From assembly GCA_013398295.1 (NCBI GenBank), contig VZSF01000632.1:250545-314544 (forward strand): DNA of 64,000 bases, given 5' to 3'. This document shows, piece by piece, positions 13,321 through 26,800 of the stretch; position 1 is the first letter of the stretch; each line of letters begins with the position of its first letter. The notes below the pieces were generated by a model. The model saw nothing but the letters and a program-made list of their open reading frames with translations, did no database searches and had not been told where the DNA came from. The DNA is from Chionis minor (taxonomy: Eukaryota; Chordata; Aves; Charadriiformes; Chionididae). Made by a program: the position numbers and the translations under genes.

Positions 13321-14420
13321 TTAGTCCATCCTCATACTTGTGGAGAAGGCAATGGGTGCTGGTGACTCTTTGGCTGAGGGACTGAGAGGGCCAGCTGTCT
13401 TCTCCTCAAAGATTTCCCTGCAGTTCTCAATTAAAAACTCCACCAGCCCCTTCACCTGCACACAAACCATTGGTTTCAACCTAGGTGGCTGAAAAGCAAC
13501 CAAACAGCCTTTCCCATTCCTGACCCTTGCTTTTGCACAGAAAGCTGCAACTGTGCTGCTATTCCAGGAAACTACTCCACATGCATTTTCTCAAGACAGA
13601 AGACAGTAAGGTATCTCTGAACAGCAAAGTTCTGATGGTCCTGAAAGGTCATAGTTGGCTGGTAAACACAGTGTACCTTCTTAGGCACCTCCACCAGCAC
13701 TGCCCGTGGGAGCACGTGGCTCTTGGCTGGGCTCAGCAGATATGGCCCAATGCAGATGGCAAGGTTGCTGGTAGTCATCCCACTGGTTGCAGAATTTTAG
13801 CTGATGTTGTGGAGCAGGGAGAGTGACTGCTTGAGGAGGAGGAGTAGGAGGTTGTCTGCAAACAGCCTGTTGTTCACCCTGAAAAAATGGGAACCTAACG
13901 TTAATAAATTAGATGCCGTCAATAAATATCACCCAGGCTTTCCTAGGGCAGGTGAAAGCCAGAAGCAGTGTTGTGTAGCTTTCCAGGTGCCCTCACCCAG
14001 CTCTTGCTCCTGCTCTTCAGGAAGGCAGCAAGGGGTTGTTTTCCAGCTCCTGAAGTCTCCTCAAGCCCACCTCAAGGAAAGGCTCCCTGACCACACCTGG
14101 TCTACAGCAGAGGGACGACCTTCACTGAGATACTGCCATCTCTCTCCCCTTCTGATAAGAGTTGCCTCGTGGACCAACCTCCAGTGCCTTCAGGAAGTTC
14201 TCCAAGTAGAGAAATACTTCTCCATGCCACTCTCCTCCAAAATGCCACCTTCAGGATGGCAGGCAGCAGGTGTGCATGTTGGCTTCCCAGGTAGACATCC
14301 CCTCTGCTGTTGAAGGCCTCTCTCAGCTCCCAACAGGCTCTCCTGGACACAAGCCCGAATATCCCCTTGGTGGACAGTCCACACTACTTCAGGATAGCCA
14401 GCAGGTCCTGAAGGATGCAT
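13321..14420 (-). pseudogene. RhoGAP-domain relic, ARHGAP20/TAGAP-like
   Basis: Three minus-strand blocks match successive parts of a RhoGAP domain of the ARHGAP20/TAGAP type. Block 1 (about 14270-14420) reads STKGIFGLVSRRACWELREA then GDVYLGS and LLPAILK, where the family has the TKGIFR arginine-finger segment and a C-ELKEKLNSG helix; here the Arg of GIFR is replaced (GIFG). Block 2 (13677-13878) reads NNRLFADNLL, HNIS-stop-NS, MTTSNLAICIGPYLLSP and VEVPKK. Block 3 (13321-13455) reads VKGLVEFLIENCREIFEE and ends at a stop after MRMD. Intron-like signals remain: ttttttcag before block 2, gtacac after VEVPKK, gtgtgcag before block 3. A TAG in block 1, a TAA in block 2 and loss of frame after LLPAILK show it is dead. 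It is a duplicated gene copy, not a retrocopy. No 5' PH/RA-like exons were found. Confidence 0.75.
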
Positions 14421-14647
14421 GAGGACAGTTGCTTGGCTGAAGACAGGCCGTGGGGCAGGTGAAACCTCGTCAGAGGCAGGAGCATGAATGGAGAGCTCTG
14501 CTTTCCCTGGGGCAGGATGGAGGGGTGGCTGCAGTTAGGTGACCATGGGACATGAGGTGGAGCTGGCTTTGACGCCGCCTAGCGTCAGACTGGTGAACCC
14601 AGGGTCCCTCTGCTGGGGACACCACTTCTTAGGAGAAGCCAGAGCGC

Positions 14648-14822
14648 AGGAACAGGCTGCCCAGAGAGGTGGTGGAGTCTCTGACTCTGGAGACATTCCA
14701 AACCTGCCTGGACACCACCCTGTGCAACCTGCTCTAGGTGGACCTGCTCTGGCAGGAGGGTTGGACCAGATGATCTCTAGAGATCCCTTCCAACCCTTTA
14801 AATTCTGTGATTCTGTGATCAT
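14648..14822 (+). mobile_element. CR1 LINE 3' end fragment
   Basis: Starts near aggaacaggctgcccag, continues through the conserved 3' UTR block with ttggaccagatgatctctag and ccttccaaccc, and ends in the imperfect 8-bp terminal repeat (attctgtg twice). This is the typical severely 5'-truncated CR1 3' end on the plus strand. It lies just upstream, in minus-strand sense, of the RhoGAP relic. Confidence 0.9.
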
Positions 14823-17800
14823 TCCCCAGGATGACTGTCAGCATCTAGATCAGCCTGAAGTACTGGCATCACCTCCTGAAGGCCAAGAGAGTTTTAAGTT
14901 GGAGCGAAATAATTTCACAAATGTATGATGGAATTTTGTGGCCATGGGGAACTGGGCATTGCAACTGTTTGAGCTGCCTTGCTCTGTGTTCAGTCCTGCC
15001 TTCCAGCATTCAGTAGGGAGGGTCTTTCACAAAATTCTGGAAAGCAAACTAGCAATGTAACGAGTTGTAATGTCATGTTTTGTTCACTTCCATATATCAA
15101 CAGATTTAGCTGAATTTTCACATAGGCAGTATTTGGACATAAAGGCCAGAACTTGCATATGACATCGCCTGGAAGTTTTAGAAATGTAGAAGGAAAATCC
15201 ATATTTTTGATTATATATATCACACTTCCCTACAAGCTATTAAAAGGCGTTCAGTCTCATTTTTCATCTGAATGTCACACCTCTTCCTACTGCTGATGTT
15301 ATGTGTAGCATCAGGTTTTACTCTCACATAGATTACTAGACAGCAGATAGCACAGGTTATCAGAGAGTACATAGCAGATTATCTACATCAATTGTGCTAA
15401 TATCAGTGAAAGGAGTTTGCATTTAGCACCTCAGCTAAAGGATAAAAACCTACCTATAGAACTCAGTGGGCTATTGATCAGCAGATTTAATCCACCATGT
15501 TAAGAAAAAAAAAATTATATGACAAAGGCATATTCTATCTTGTCTACTACAATGCATGTTTTAGGAGGTGAAAAGATGATAAAAAAAAAAAAAAAAGAGA
15601 AAACCAGGTTCAACTTCTAGTGCAATGAGGCTTTTATTCATCAAGCAAATTTCCCTATATTATTCCCATTCAATAAACCGATTTTTCTGACAGTCTGCCG
15701 CTCACCAGTACCGATATGGGACTCTTCCAGGAAAAAATTAAACAAACCAAAAGCTTGTTGTACAGCCAGTTTCCCATGCTGTGCTATGGAAGATGTAGAA
15801 ATCCTCCCTCATCCAGATTTTTGCACTTACATCCAACACCATACAGCGTATTTTTACTTGACAATCTACAGGAGCTTATCTCATGCACAGAAAAACCTGT
15901 GACAACTGAGTGGTTGGCAAGTTCGCTTCGAAGTCAAGAAAGGCTGTGATTAAGATTCCCTGTGCAGCCTTCATGAAGCCTCTTTCTATGCACTTTTTAT
16001 GACATTGTCTCTCATTTCACGCTCATATGCAGCTCTTTTGGGAGGGCACGAGTGCACTCTGTGCCTCGGATGAGCAGTGATTGCTGACCGAGGACTTCAT
16101 GTTTTGTGCTTTCTGCAATCCGCGCTCAGTGCACATTGCACATCTACTGCATCACACCAAATCACAGAGCATCTCTTCACTGCCCATTCCAGTCTGTTCT
16201 CCAACGCACCAGACTTCTTATCTCATCCATCCCTGGCCCCACCTTTTAGTCTTATCATCTTAGTCTCAATTTTCTCAGACAGGCTCAGCCTTATCTGGTT
16301 TCCAACTCCCATATGCCCATTCCAGGTTTATCAACAATACAGTTGATTCTGCAGATGGAACCTTTGTTAACATAGCCAAGCTAGCTTTACACTAATTAAG
16401 ATAGGTAGCATTAAGAGTGAAACTGGGACTGAAAACCTGCTAAAGCACTGAGTAAACACTTAGCAGACACCTTGGGCTGAACCCCATGTCGCCACAGTGT
16501 CCAGTGCTGACATGGCACTGCAACATCTGCGGACTGCCTCTCCCATTTCCAGTGCCAACTGCTCCTAGCCTCTCTCTCCACATCTATTTTCTCTTCCAAT
16601 GATCAAATCAGCTTTGGTCTCCTCTGCATACAAACTGAGGATTTCCTTGTCCTCAGTGCCATCTGGATGTCATCACTAGAAGTCCTGAGACATCCTTTTC
16701 TAGACAGCAGCAGAAATTCCAGCAATATTGCCATTCATCTCTATGTCTCCAAAACACCTCTGCTTTCCCTTTATAGCAGGTTTTCTATTTTATCTCAAGA
16801 GCAGAAATGTTGACCTGTTTAGTCTAGGTAATATTCACACATGTTGGACCCCAGACACTAGCTAAAAGTCAAAACCCAAGGTGTTGTGTGACCTCATGTT
16901 GACATTTTGTGGGATGCCAATGCAGAAAGCAGACGCTTGCAAGAGTCTGTCCACCAGAGAAGAAGAGCTTTATCTCAGACTGATTCCAAGCCTGCAGCTC
17001 TGAGGATTGCCCAGCTGCCAAACATGTGCAGGGGCCTTCTGCAAAAATGCAGTGGAAAGGGGAAAACTTGGTGCAAATAAACACATGATAATCAACATCA
17101 CTGCAGTAATCGCAGTAAAATCAAGATGACATAAGCTCATTTAACATTTGCTTACCCAGGATTTACTGTGTCAAAAAAACCCCCAAAAAAACCAACTAAA
17201 GTACAAGATTTTCCTCAGCTTTTTCATAAAGTTTAATTTTGGTCTCAAGCTTTTATTACTTTGCAATTAGAGATGCATGTTGCTTTCATAAAAGCTATAT
17301 CCAGGGAGAAAAACTCCCTAAATAATCCCTAATTTAGTCCCTCAGAAGGAATTTGGCAACCACCTCAGTTGATTAAAGGGTGATTAAGTAGCTGCCTAAA
17401 ATGGAGAAGGAAGATGCGGCTCTGCGGCCCCTGAAGTTTTCTAGTAAAGAGCTGAGACTTGTGTTATCTCTATTACCCAGGGAGAAAGTCAATCTGCTGC
17501 ATGGTGGAAATAAGACTCCACACTTCCCTTATTTTCCCGTCTTGCAAATGTGAAGCATGTCTGGCTCCATGTTTTATTGCTTTCACCTTGCCCCTGTAAG
17601 GAGCCCTCAGGCGTTATGCCTCTTCCTCGCCATGTGTTACAGCACAGCCAGGGCCAACATGGTTCAACCCTGGTGGGTTGCCTGAGCCTATTCTCACCAG
17701 AAGACTTACTAAAGAGTTTCCATCAATCTGTTTATCAGGTTTGGGATTCGGTTAGCACTTCCATTTGAAGTATCTGCTTCACTCAAAACTGGGGTTTGTT

Positions 17801-20800
17801 TGTTTATGTTTTTCTTGTGGTTAGAAAAGTACTTGGCAGGTTTCAGCCAAGCTTTGGGGGAAATTTTTCAGAAGCTTCTAGTCAGATATACATACATATG
17901 TCTAAACCTGCTGTTTTGTTGTTTGGGTTTTTTTCAGGAGAAAACTGATAATGATTTTTGCATTCAGCAAGCCACTGCGTGGGTTGAGGGTATGGGGCTT
18001 TCCCAGCAATTTTTATTCCCACAAAATATATCTTGCTCCATCTGTAATTTGCAAGTTTATATGCTGTTAACTGCATTGAGATTGCTGTCGTTTGCTCCAG
18101 TTTGTGCTTGACCTGATGTACGCAGCTGGGCTTCCTAGTTTTTCCCTGTCAAACCCACCAGGACTCTGTCGGAGACTGTCGGCGTGGGTTCCAGCTGCAT
18201 GGGTAACGCAATGAGATCACAAACTTATTCACAAGGGAAGTGCAGGGTCTACCTAAAGACTAACCTACCCACGCTTAATGAACAGCACGATACAAAACCT
18301 CCTCTGCCTCATGAAACCAAGTCTCTCCCTTTCCAAATTTTGGGGCTCCAGCTGACCAAAAGAACTGTCACCAGTCACAAAAAGAGACGAGTAACTCAAG
18401 CCACCTGTGTGCATGCAGTCACGATGTCCTGGGCAGCTTGGGAGCTAACTGCAAGGACATTTTTAGCTATGATGTAGTTAGTATTGACGTTTCATCAGCT
18501 CCGTGGTACATATAAGGAAGTTTTAACTTACTACTGAAAGTGTATTAAACGCTATGATGTAATAGTTATTTAATAACTGCATGATGTGAGAGGTTATTTG
18601 TGATGTCAGGCACAAGGTAATACAGACAGAAGTACATGCTTACCCAGAAAAGGAATGCTACCAACAGTTAAATGCTCAAATATCTGTTTATGATTTTCAG
18701 AGTTCTATTTACTGACAATTAGTTCTTTAATTGCCAAACATTAGCTAGCTGCTTTCACACTACAAATTCCCTCTGCAGGGAGACAGAGGTTTCATGTACA
18801 ATAGAACAGATAATCTAAACACAATGTATAATGAGGACACCAATCATTTATAGCAAACCCAGACTCACTTTCTTTAATTACCTATTCATGAACTCTACCT
18901 GTGCAGGTTGTTTCTGTCTTTAAGCAAGCAAAATGTTGATCTGAGAAGGAAGCAGCAAAAGAAGCAGCAATCACATTTCAACGGCCGTGGAATACAAAAG
19001 ATTTACATACGCTCTGTAATCAGACATCAAGCACCTCAAAGCCAAATAAATAAGCTTCCTACACCATTTTGGCTGACTTGTGGCTTTGGTTTCTCCGCTG
19101 AACTCAGGAACAAAGATGCTATACTGAGGCCAGTTATAATTGTGACTTTTTCCACAGCTACCAAACCTGCAAGGCTACTAGACACAAGTCAGCAACATCT
19201 ACTAAATAGCATGTAAGTGAGTGTAATTGATAGAAAATACTCATTCAGGCAAGTGTGCTGGCTCTCTCAAGAAATCTTATTCCCTTATTCTCACGGGGGA
19301 TGAGAACGATGCTTGTCTGCTGCTGTGCCTTCTGTGCCCCGGGCTGGGGGGCGCAGCAAGCAGAGACATCCAGTGGGCAGGAGGAGGCAGGTTGGCTGAG
19401 AGAAAGGCAGCAAGCGGGGAGGATGGGGTCAGAGGAACAGCCAGGGTCTGTCACTTCAGCAGTGACTGCTATGGGTTTCATAGGAGAAAGGGTGTCCAAG
19501 GTTTCCAGGCAGGTTGAATGAATTAGCCTGAGTTTAGCCCCTTTTTGGAAATTACCTTCAAAGAGGAGTTGTTTTGCTTTTTCTTTGGGGGTTAGAGGTG
19601 TGGAAAAAAGAAAGCAAAACTGAAGGAAATGGACCCAGCCTTCAAAAATCTACTGAGGAAGGGCAACTTTATTTTTACATCTTTTCACTTAGCATGCTTC
19701 ACCAAGCAGATGGGAGAACTTTTTGTTCTCGTTTAGACTTTGCGTCCTAAAACTCAGCCTGTGGAGACCAAGAACCTTTTGGCCGATCCCCTCATAGAAA
19801 AGGTGGTGCAGTTCTACCTCGAAGTTCTGGATGATGCAGGATCCCTTCACAATCAGTTTCAATACTTTTTGCATAATAATGTGAAGCAAAGATATTGAGG
19901 CAGTGGGTGGGTGCATTTTTGCTTAGGGATGTGACATGATGGGAGCAGAATACATTTCAACTGACATTAGCTGTGTCCTCTGGGTTGCCTGTATAGTCTG
20001 TAGAGAAAAACAAGTTGCTTGAAAGAACAATTCACTTTATCTTCCGAGCAGATAAACGCAATCCAGAGGTTTCACTGTGCTTTCACTGACTATAGATAGA
20101 GCCTAATTACTGGGAATTACAAAGGTAGGTGAGATGAATCCCACACAAGTTGTCTCAACTTGAAACAGGTACATGGATTTGACACAGCTCTCCAAAATAT
20201 AAGTTGCATCATGAGGTGCCTTGAAATCAGGCTGAGGGGTGGTGAATGCAGGCATGTTACTGCATTTTTTAAAAATACAAAGTCTGCTTCCTGGAAAACT
20301 GAGTGCAAGATCTTTGCTGATTCTAAAATGTCTATGCTTAACTGCCTCTGTAATATATGAAGCTCTCAGTTCTGACTGTCTCTTGGTATCCACAAAAAGC
20401 TTGGCTTTAGCATAAAGCATGTAAGTGCCATTTGTCTCTGAAAACAGTCTTCCACTCCCACAAAGCAGTGATGGCCCTTGGAATTAGTGCTAGGCAATTT
20501 GGGAGATGTGTGAAAGGCAGCAAAGGAAAACACTCCTTACAGCTGCAATCAGCCACGACGCTTTCAAGCAGCTCAACCCAACAGCGACTTTCAGCCCAGC
20601 TCTTCCCAGCTCCCTTATAATACCTACCCAGATACCACTATGCTCTTCCGCTCTGCGCTTTTCTCATCCCCCAGCTCTCCCACTGCAATTTTCATCTGCT
20701 ATTACTTAGTGGCAGCGCTGGCAAAGCCCCGTGCTGAACAACTCCCCTCTTGGCATGGGGGACCCTCCTCCCACGGCTCTGCTCCCCAGCTGCTTTGAAA

Positions 20801-23800
20801 TGACAAAAATTACAGACTTGGCTGAACCACACACAAAGTATTCCAGCAGTTTGGGGGGCTCAGAGTAGAAAATATTTCAGTAAGACTGTGCTACGTCTCA
20901 AAAGCATATTAAACGCAAATGACTTTTCACAACATAGCAGCACTGATAGTCTTGCCCGAGTTGGTCTTCTCTGCCTGAGACACATCAGCATTACTTAATA
21001 TGAATGAGAAAGTTACGTGACATCAAAATCACACCTTCCAATCTCAGATTCTGTTCTGACTGAAGACGGCATAAATCTGAAGTAATTTCATTGCTATAAT
21101 TACTCTAGGTTCAAGGCAGTGTACCAGGGAATAAAATATATTCCAGCAAGCACTGCCAGTCCTCATTTTAACATCCCATTTTTAATTTTATCGAGAATTT
21201 TAACTAATGCAATTTAAAGAGGAAGATGGAAGTAGAATGTGGAAACGAGTCACTTTCAAATGAATTCATCTGCAATGGTTCCCTGGGAAGCAGCTTGCAA
21301 GCAATGCAACTGCTCACCCAGAACAGGGTTGTTTTTTTTTAGTTTTAGCTAATGTTGATTTAAATACCATTCTAGTGGCTGTGAAAGAAATTTAACACTT
21401 GATTCATTTTTATTGTGATTATTATTCTAATATTTCTTAAGCTGGTTGTGTTAGATTCTGATGACACATTTTGTTTTCCCCTACCTTAATTTCATTAGCC
21501 CCAAACAAATTATTCCAGATTTATGTCAGGATAACTTGGAACAAACATAGGCCCTATATAATTTTAAAAAATCATTAAAGAGTGTGTAATACAACTGTTA
21601 TTCACACCTCCTTTTCTTTATTCTGAAAACAGGAAAAACCTAGCAACTCCAAGTTGCTGAACAAAGTACAAAGCATGATTTAAACACTACTAAAATGCAG
21701 GTCTAAATATGTGACTTTAACATGATTGATTTTCACTTTTATTGGGTCAACTGTTGAATCGCCAACCCAAGAGATGCCATCAGGACAAGTCCATTCAAAA
21801 GAGGCTTCCGGGAGGCTAGGTTAAGGCTTGACCTGCAACCCTGACATCGCATAATTCCATTAGAATCTTAAAAGATAAAAGGTTAAGTCATAAAAATTCA
21901 TAGACAAGGACTGAGCATAGCGAGTGCTTTGAGATGTGCCTGATTCTGCAGCCTGCATTTACAGCTCTGAGACACATCAGCTACTGAGCTAGAGGCCTCC
22001 TTCCCCTTAGCAAAGATGCTGAGCTGAGTCCCCACTCCTGTTTTCTCAGGAGTGAATAACTCTTTTCTCAGGAGTAAGTCTCTCCAAAATGTCCAGACGG
22101 CAACGTTACCTAAGTAACATCCTCGAGTGATGCTAAATTTGCAAGGTGCCCACGGCAAGAGATATGTAGACATCTGTGTTTCAATGATACTTCGCCAGTT
22201 AGAATTATCAGCAATAACAAAACAGAAAAAGTAATGTTTCCTCATAGATACAGCTTATCACATCTCTCATTGATAATATATTGTGATCCAGTCTTCACTA
22301 AATGAATACTCTAGATACAATCTGAAGATCCCTATACCTCTCACAAGTTAGGGCTCAAATCCATGTCCTGTAATGGCTCAGGAAGCGAAGCGTGATTAAG
22401 TCAGATGGGAAATGCAAACATCTCAGTTATAATCACAAAGCTCCAGTGACTGATTTCAGACCCGTGAAAACACATGTGACAGACAAGAACACAGTGAGAA
22501 CTCCGGCTGAACTGCCGGAGGAGGCTTTCTCAAAGAGACAGAAATGTCCAGCCACACTTGAACTTGCTCAGTAAAGCATGTAACACAACCCATGGTGTCT
22601 GCATTTGCAGTTTAGAGCTCTATGATTTTTTCAGCGTATTGGTTAACTGCCACATGACATTCAGGATTTGTAAAACCCAAGGGGTTTGCTGCCATAGTAT
22701 TTCATAACATATATCTCTATATAAATATATTATCTATACATACACATGGAGATATTTCTCAGACTCAGATCATATAAAATAAGACTGAAATGATGCATTA
22801 TTGTAAGACAGGTGAAGAACTGAGTAACCGAGCCATGGAATTGGTTGTGCAGGCTCACTAAAGCAATTCACGTAACCCAGGCAAACGGGAGTAATGGTGA
22901 TGTGGCAGCGGTCTGTAACAGCGCAGTGACTCCAGGACAGGCGGGCAGCAGCAGCTGGTTTGTACCTTGTAGGTACAACCACCAGAAACAAACATCTCAC
23001 CCTTGCTAGAAAGTGAACCATTCAAATAGGACTAGCTGTTAACACACATTATTTAAAATGTGTATTTCTGCAGCTAGAAGCTATACCATGCATGATCTAA
23101 GGCTTGCAAAGTGTCTGTACCTGCTAATGGGTATAGCGGTGGAAAAAAAAAAAAAAAGAAAAAGGGAAGATTTCTGCTTCCACCAGCAGAGTTTCTCTAT
23201 GCAAGAGGCAATTCTATAGTTGCCCCTCTGGCAGGATACATCTCCTTAGTGCCAGAAGAACAGGAAAGGATTAGACCTTAAGGATTGAGTTCTTGCATAA
23301 GATCAGTCTGCCCTCGAGTGTGAACATCTGGGATGTTCCAGCAGTCATTAACACAGAACCACTACAATGCATAAGCTAATCTGTTCCACTTCTCCGACAG
23401 GTATTTTTCAAAAACACTGAACATCTGTAGATATTTGAAGTTCAGCCCATTCTTGGATGTTAACATTAAATTTTGTCCACTTCAGCACAGTGTCTTCAAT
23501 GTACAACACTGTTTGTTTGAAGCAGGTTTAATGACACTACTACTACAATAGATTATGAAATAACGGGCACAGGTCCCCCTTTCTTTAGATTTGTTTTCTG
23601 GTCTGACCTGCAGTCATTCAAAACAGATTTATTTCTGTTACTGGATTTCTCCAACAATTTCATTTCCAATCAAATAGAGCTCTTGCACACATCATTAACA
23701 ACAGAGGACTAGATAGCTTGCATGAGGAAAGAAGTAAATTTATTGAACCATGGTAACAAAAAAACCATTCAGTTTATCTTTTCAGTCATTTTAGCATCTG

Positions 23801-26800
23801 TGCCATTCATTTACAGCCTGTGATTCTTTTAGTCTTGCTCATCCTTCTGCTGCTTGGGAAGGGGTTTAGCATTCACCACAGTATCAGATTGTTAACGCAC
23901 CCATCTTTTCACGGTTTTCAATCCACCTCAACTACCAGATGCTTTGGACGGTATTTCCACTAACGGATTCCATTAGTATCGACCGTTTCCCACACCGAAT
24001 GCTTAATGTGCACTGTCAGATTTAATCATGTGTGTGCTTGAACAAGATCCATTATTGTCTTTGCTTCTATTGCAAAGAGTCAGCTTAGTAAGGTTTCTCA
24101 CTTCACAGATTATTGAATCTTTTTGATGAACCATGCCGTTTGTAGCCTAATAGCTATAAGCTTTTAATTATTAAGAATCTTGGAGAATTCTGAATGGTAC
24201 AAGATAAAGGCTTTTCAGTCAGCACTTTGGACTCTGACTTGCTCCAGCATCTCTTGCCTGCCCTGTGGAGCAAGTCTGAATATACAACGAATGGAAGCAT
24301 CAATTATTGTCCCTGTAATACATACATACATACATATATAGGGAGAGATCCCTGAAGCACCAGCTAAGCCAGTTTTGGCTTAGGCAATGTAGTGTGACAA
24401 ATTTACATGAGGACATTTGCTTTAAACACTTTCTGGACAAGTTGACCTCTGCTGAGCTCCACCACCAGTATGTAAAAGCGCTTGTTAAGATTGCATGTAG
24501 CCCTCTGGTGACTGTGTTGATGGATGATAGCTTTCTACTGTGGGAAGAGATCGAGTGCCTAGGGCTGATTTTTTCACATGTGTTAGTGGGGGTTTTTTTT
24601 GACCATGAAGTTTTGTTCATATGCCAGTATCCTAGCAACAGCAGACAGTCTGATTCAAGTAAATTCACTGTTTCTTCCCTGGGAAATTAATACAATGATG
24701 ACATCCCAGTTTAATCTTCTATTCCACTGCCTTTTGGGGTATAGAAGATCAATTTATTTAGTGCTGTGCACTACAAAGGAACAGCTCTGGGAGCAATCAG
24801 CCCAGAAAGAGTCTGAATAATGTTGCTGTGATAGGGTAAGCAATCATTAAACCAGAAATATAGCATCAGTAACACAAAGCTCTTTGCAGACAGGTAAGTT
24901 TGCAACCTAAGGGTTTTAAATTTCCAAAAATTAGGGACCAGCAATAACAAGATAATCTGCAACTTGGTGAAATACAGCCCAATATCTTAAAGTGCACATG
25001 CAAAAAATTAAAAATTCATAGAAATGATGTATTACTTACGCTGCAGCGGAAGAGAAATAAACTCTGTGGGAGATTACACCTGTACAGCAAAAGGACTGCA
25101 GTCACATTTGGCAAAGTATTATTTGAATTGTTCGAAAGACAGCATTCATATATATTTCTCCACATATTTTGTGCTTAAGCAAAGATTAAAATGAGCATAA
25201 GGCTCCATTTCCTTCTGACACTGTTGGCTCTTCCACTGAAGGGTATCTCTTACTGTGTGGGAAGGCACTGCTAAAGTTAAATGGAAGACTAACATGAACT
25301 ATTTTAACTGCTTGTTCCTAGATGTCAATCTAAATGTTTAGCATTAAAAAAAAAGTGAGAGTTGAGCGGTATAGCTAGATAAGCTTTTCTTTAAGGTCCT
25401 GCTTTAAAAAAAAGATTTTTTCCTATCTCTTTGCCATCGCTATCCAAAAGTTCAAGGTTATGCTGTAAGGTAGGTGTTGAGAGCCAGCTCTGCTGCCCCT
25501 ATTGAGCAGTCCTGAGGAAGAAAACGGAGCAGTATCTGCGAGTGGCACTGGTCTCATGTACACAAGATAGGCAAAAAACCCCAGGTATTGATTCCAGGGT
25601 GATAGGTTCTTGTTTAAACAAGAATATGGTGTATAATGCACTTTTGATATCTGAACAGCACTGTCAGTCTGTCTCTATCTCCTCTTGTTCAGATTTTCCA
25701 GATACATCTAGAGTCTGGAGCTGTATATTTAGTTTTACTCAGTTTCTAACACACCCTAGCATTTTTGTGCGAGTTTCAACAACGCTACACGCGTCTGATG
25801 TAAATGCAAGAATCCATCTGGTTAGAGACTTGCTGGGTATGCGCTAACCGACCACAGCAAACTTGTATGGGAACCTGAGCAGCATCAGCAGCATGAAAAC
25901 TAGTCTCTCTCCTTCTGAAACTATGACACACGTTTCACAGCTCCCTGGCTGTTAATTTACTTCACAACTCAGTATATACACACGCCATGATTGAAAATCA
26001 CCAGAGGCCTTCCTAGTGCAACATTTTAAAACTGGAAGTCTGAAGAATTAAACGTGTTCTTGATCACGAGACCACACACTGAAGAAAGGATTAGCATGAG
26101 ATGCAAAGTGTTTTAATAGGGGTGGTTTTATATAGATTTTAACTTTCAGAGAAGTGTCTTGCTCTCCAGGAAACATTCATTAACAAGAAAAAAGAAGGCA
26201 AAAGGTGGGATTTGGGGGAGGGAATCCTTACTGCATTGGATTCACTGTACTTGAGGCCTTGGCTCTCTAAGTACCTTGGAAGTCATTCAATTTATTCCAA
26301 AGAAACATTGTCATTAGCAGAAAAGTAGCCAAATTCTGTTTGCAGACAGTTATTCTTAGAGGTAAACGTCAGACTAACACGGGGCAACTGCAGAAAAGTA
26401 GCAAATACAATAGCAAAATAAGGAATAAATTTTTATGAGGAATAAAAAAAATCATATATTTTTTAAAATATACTTTTAGAGCTCTTTATTGTCAAAATAC
26501 ATGTGTCAGTCAACAGTATTTTCTTTGCCTAAAAAGGAAAAATTGTTTAAGGCATCAAATTTTAGCCTACCTAAAAAAATATTCTTACTGCTCACAAGAA
26601 TATCAATAATAAAAATACATATTCTTATTCTAGAATATTTTGTGAGGATCATAACTACATGCCAGACTGCAGTGTTCAAAAAGCCATAGTTGTTTTGGAA
26701 AAATTCTTCAACTAATATCTAAAGATACTTTGAAAAAGCATCCCCTTGACTTGTGCAATCCCTGCATGTAGTTCTACTCTGCTTAACAGAATATTTTATA

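Noticed and set aside
24300..24668. 122-codon minus-strand open frame over a cata microsatellite
   Set aside because: Part of it translates the microsatellite (MYVCMYY-like); an antiparallel frame is open as well, so it has no coding signal.
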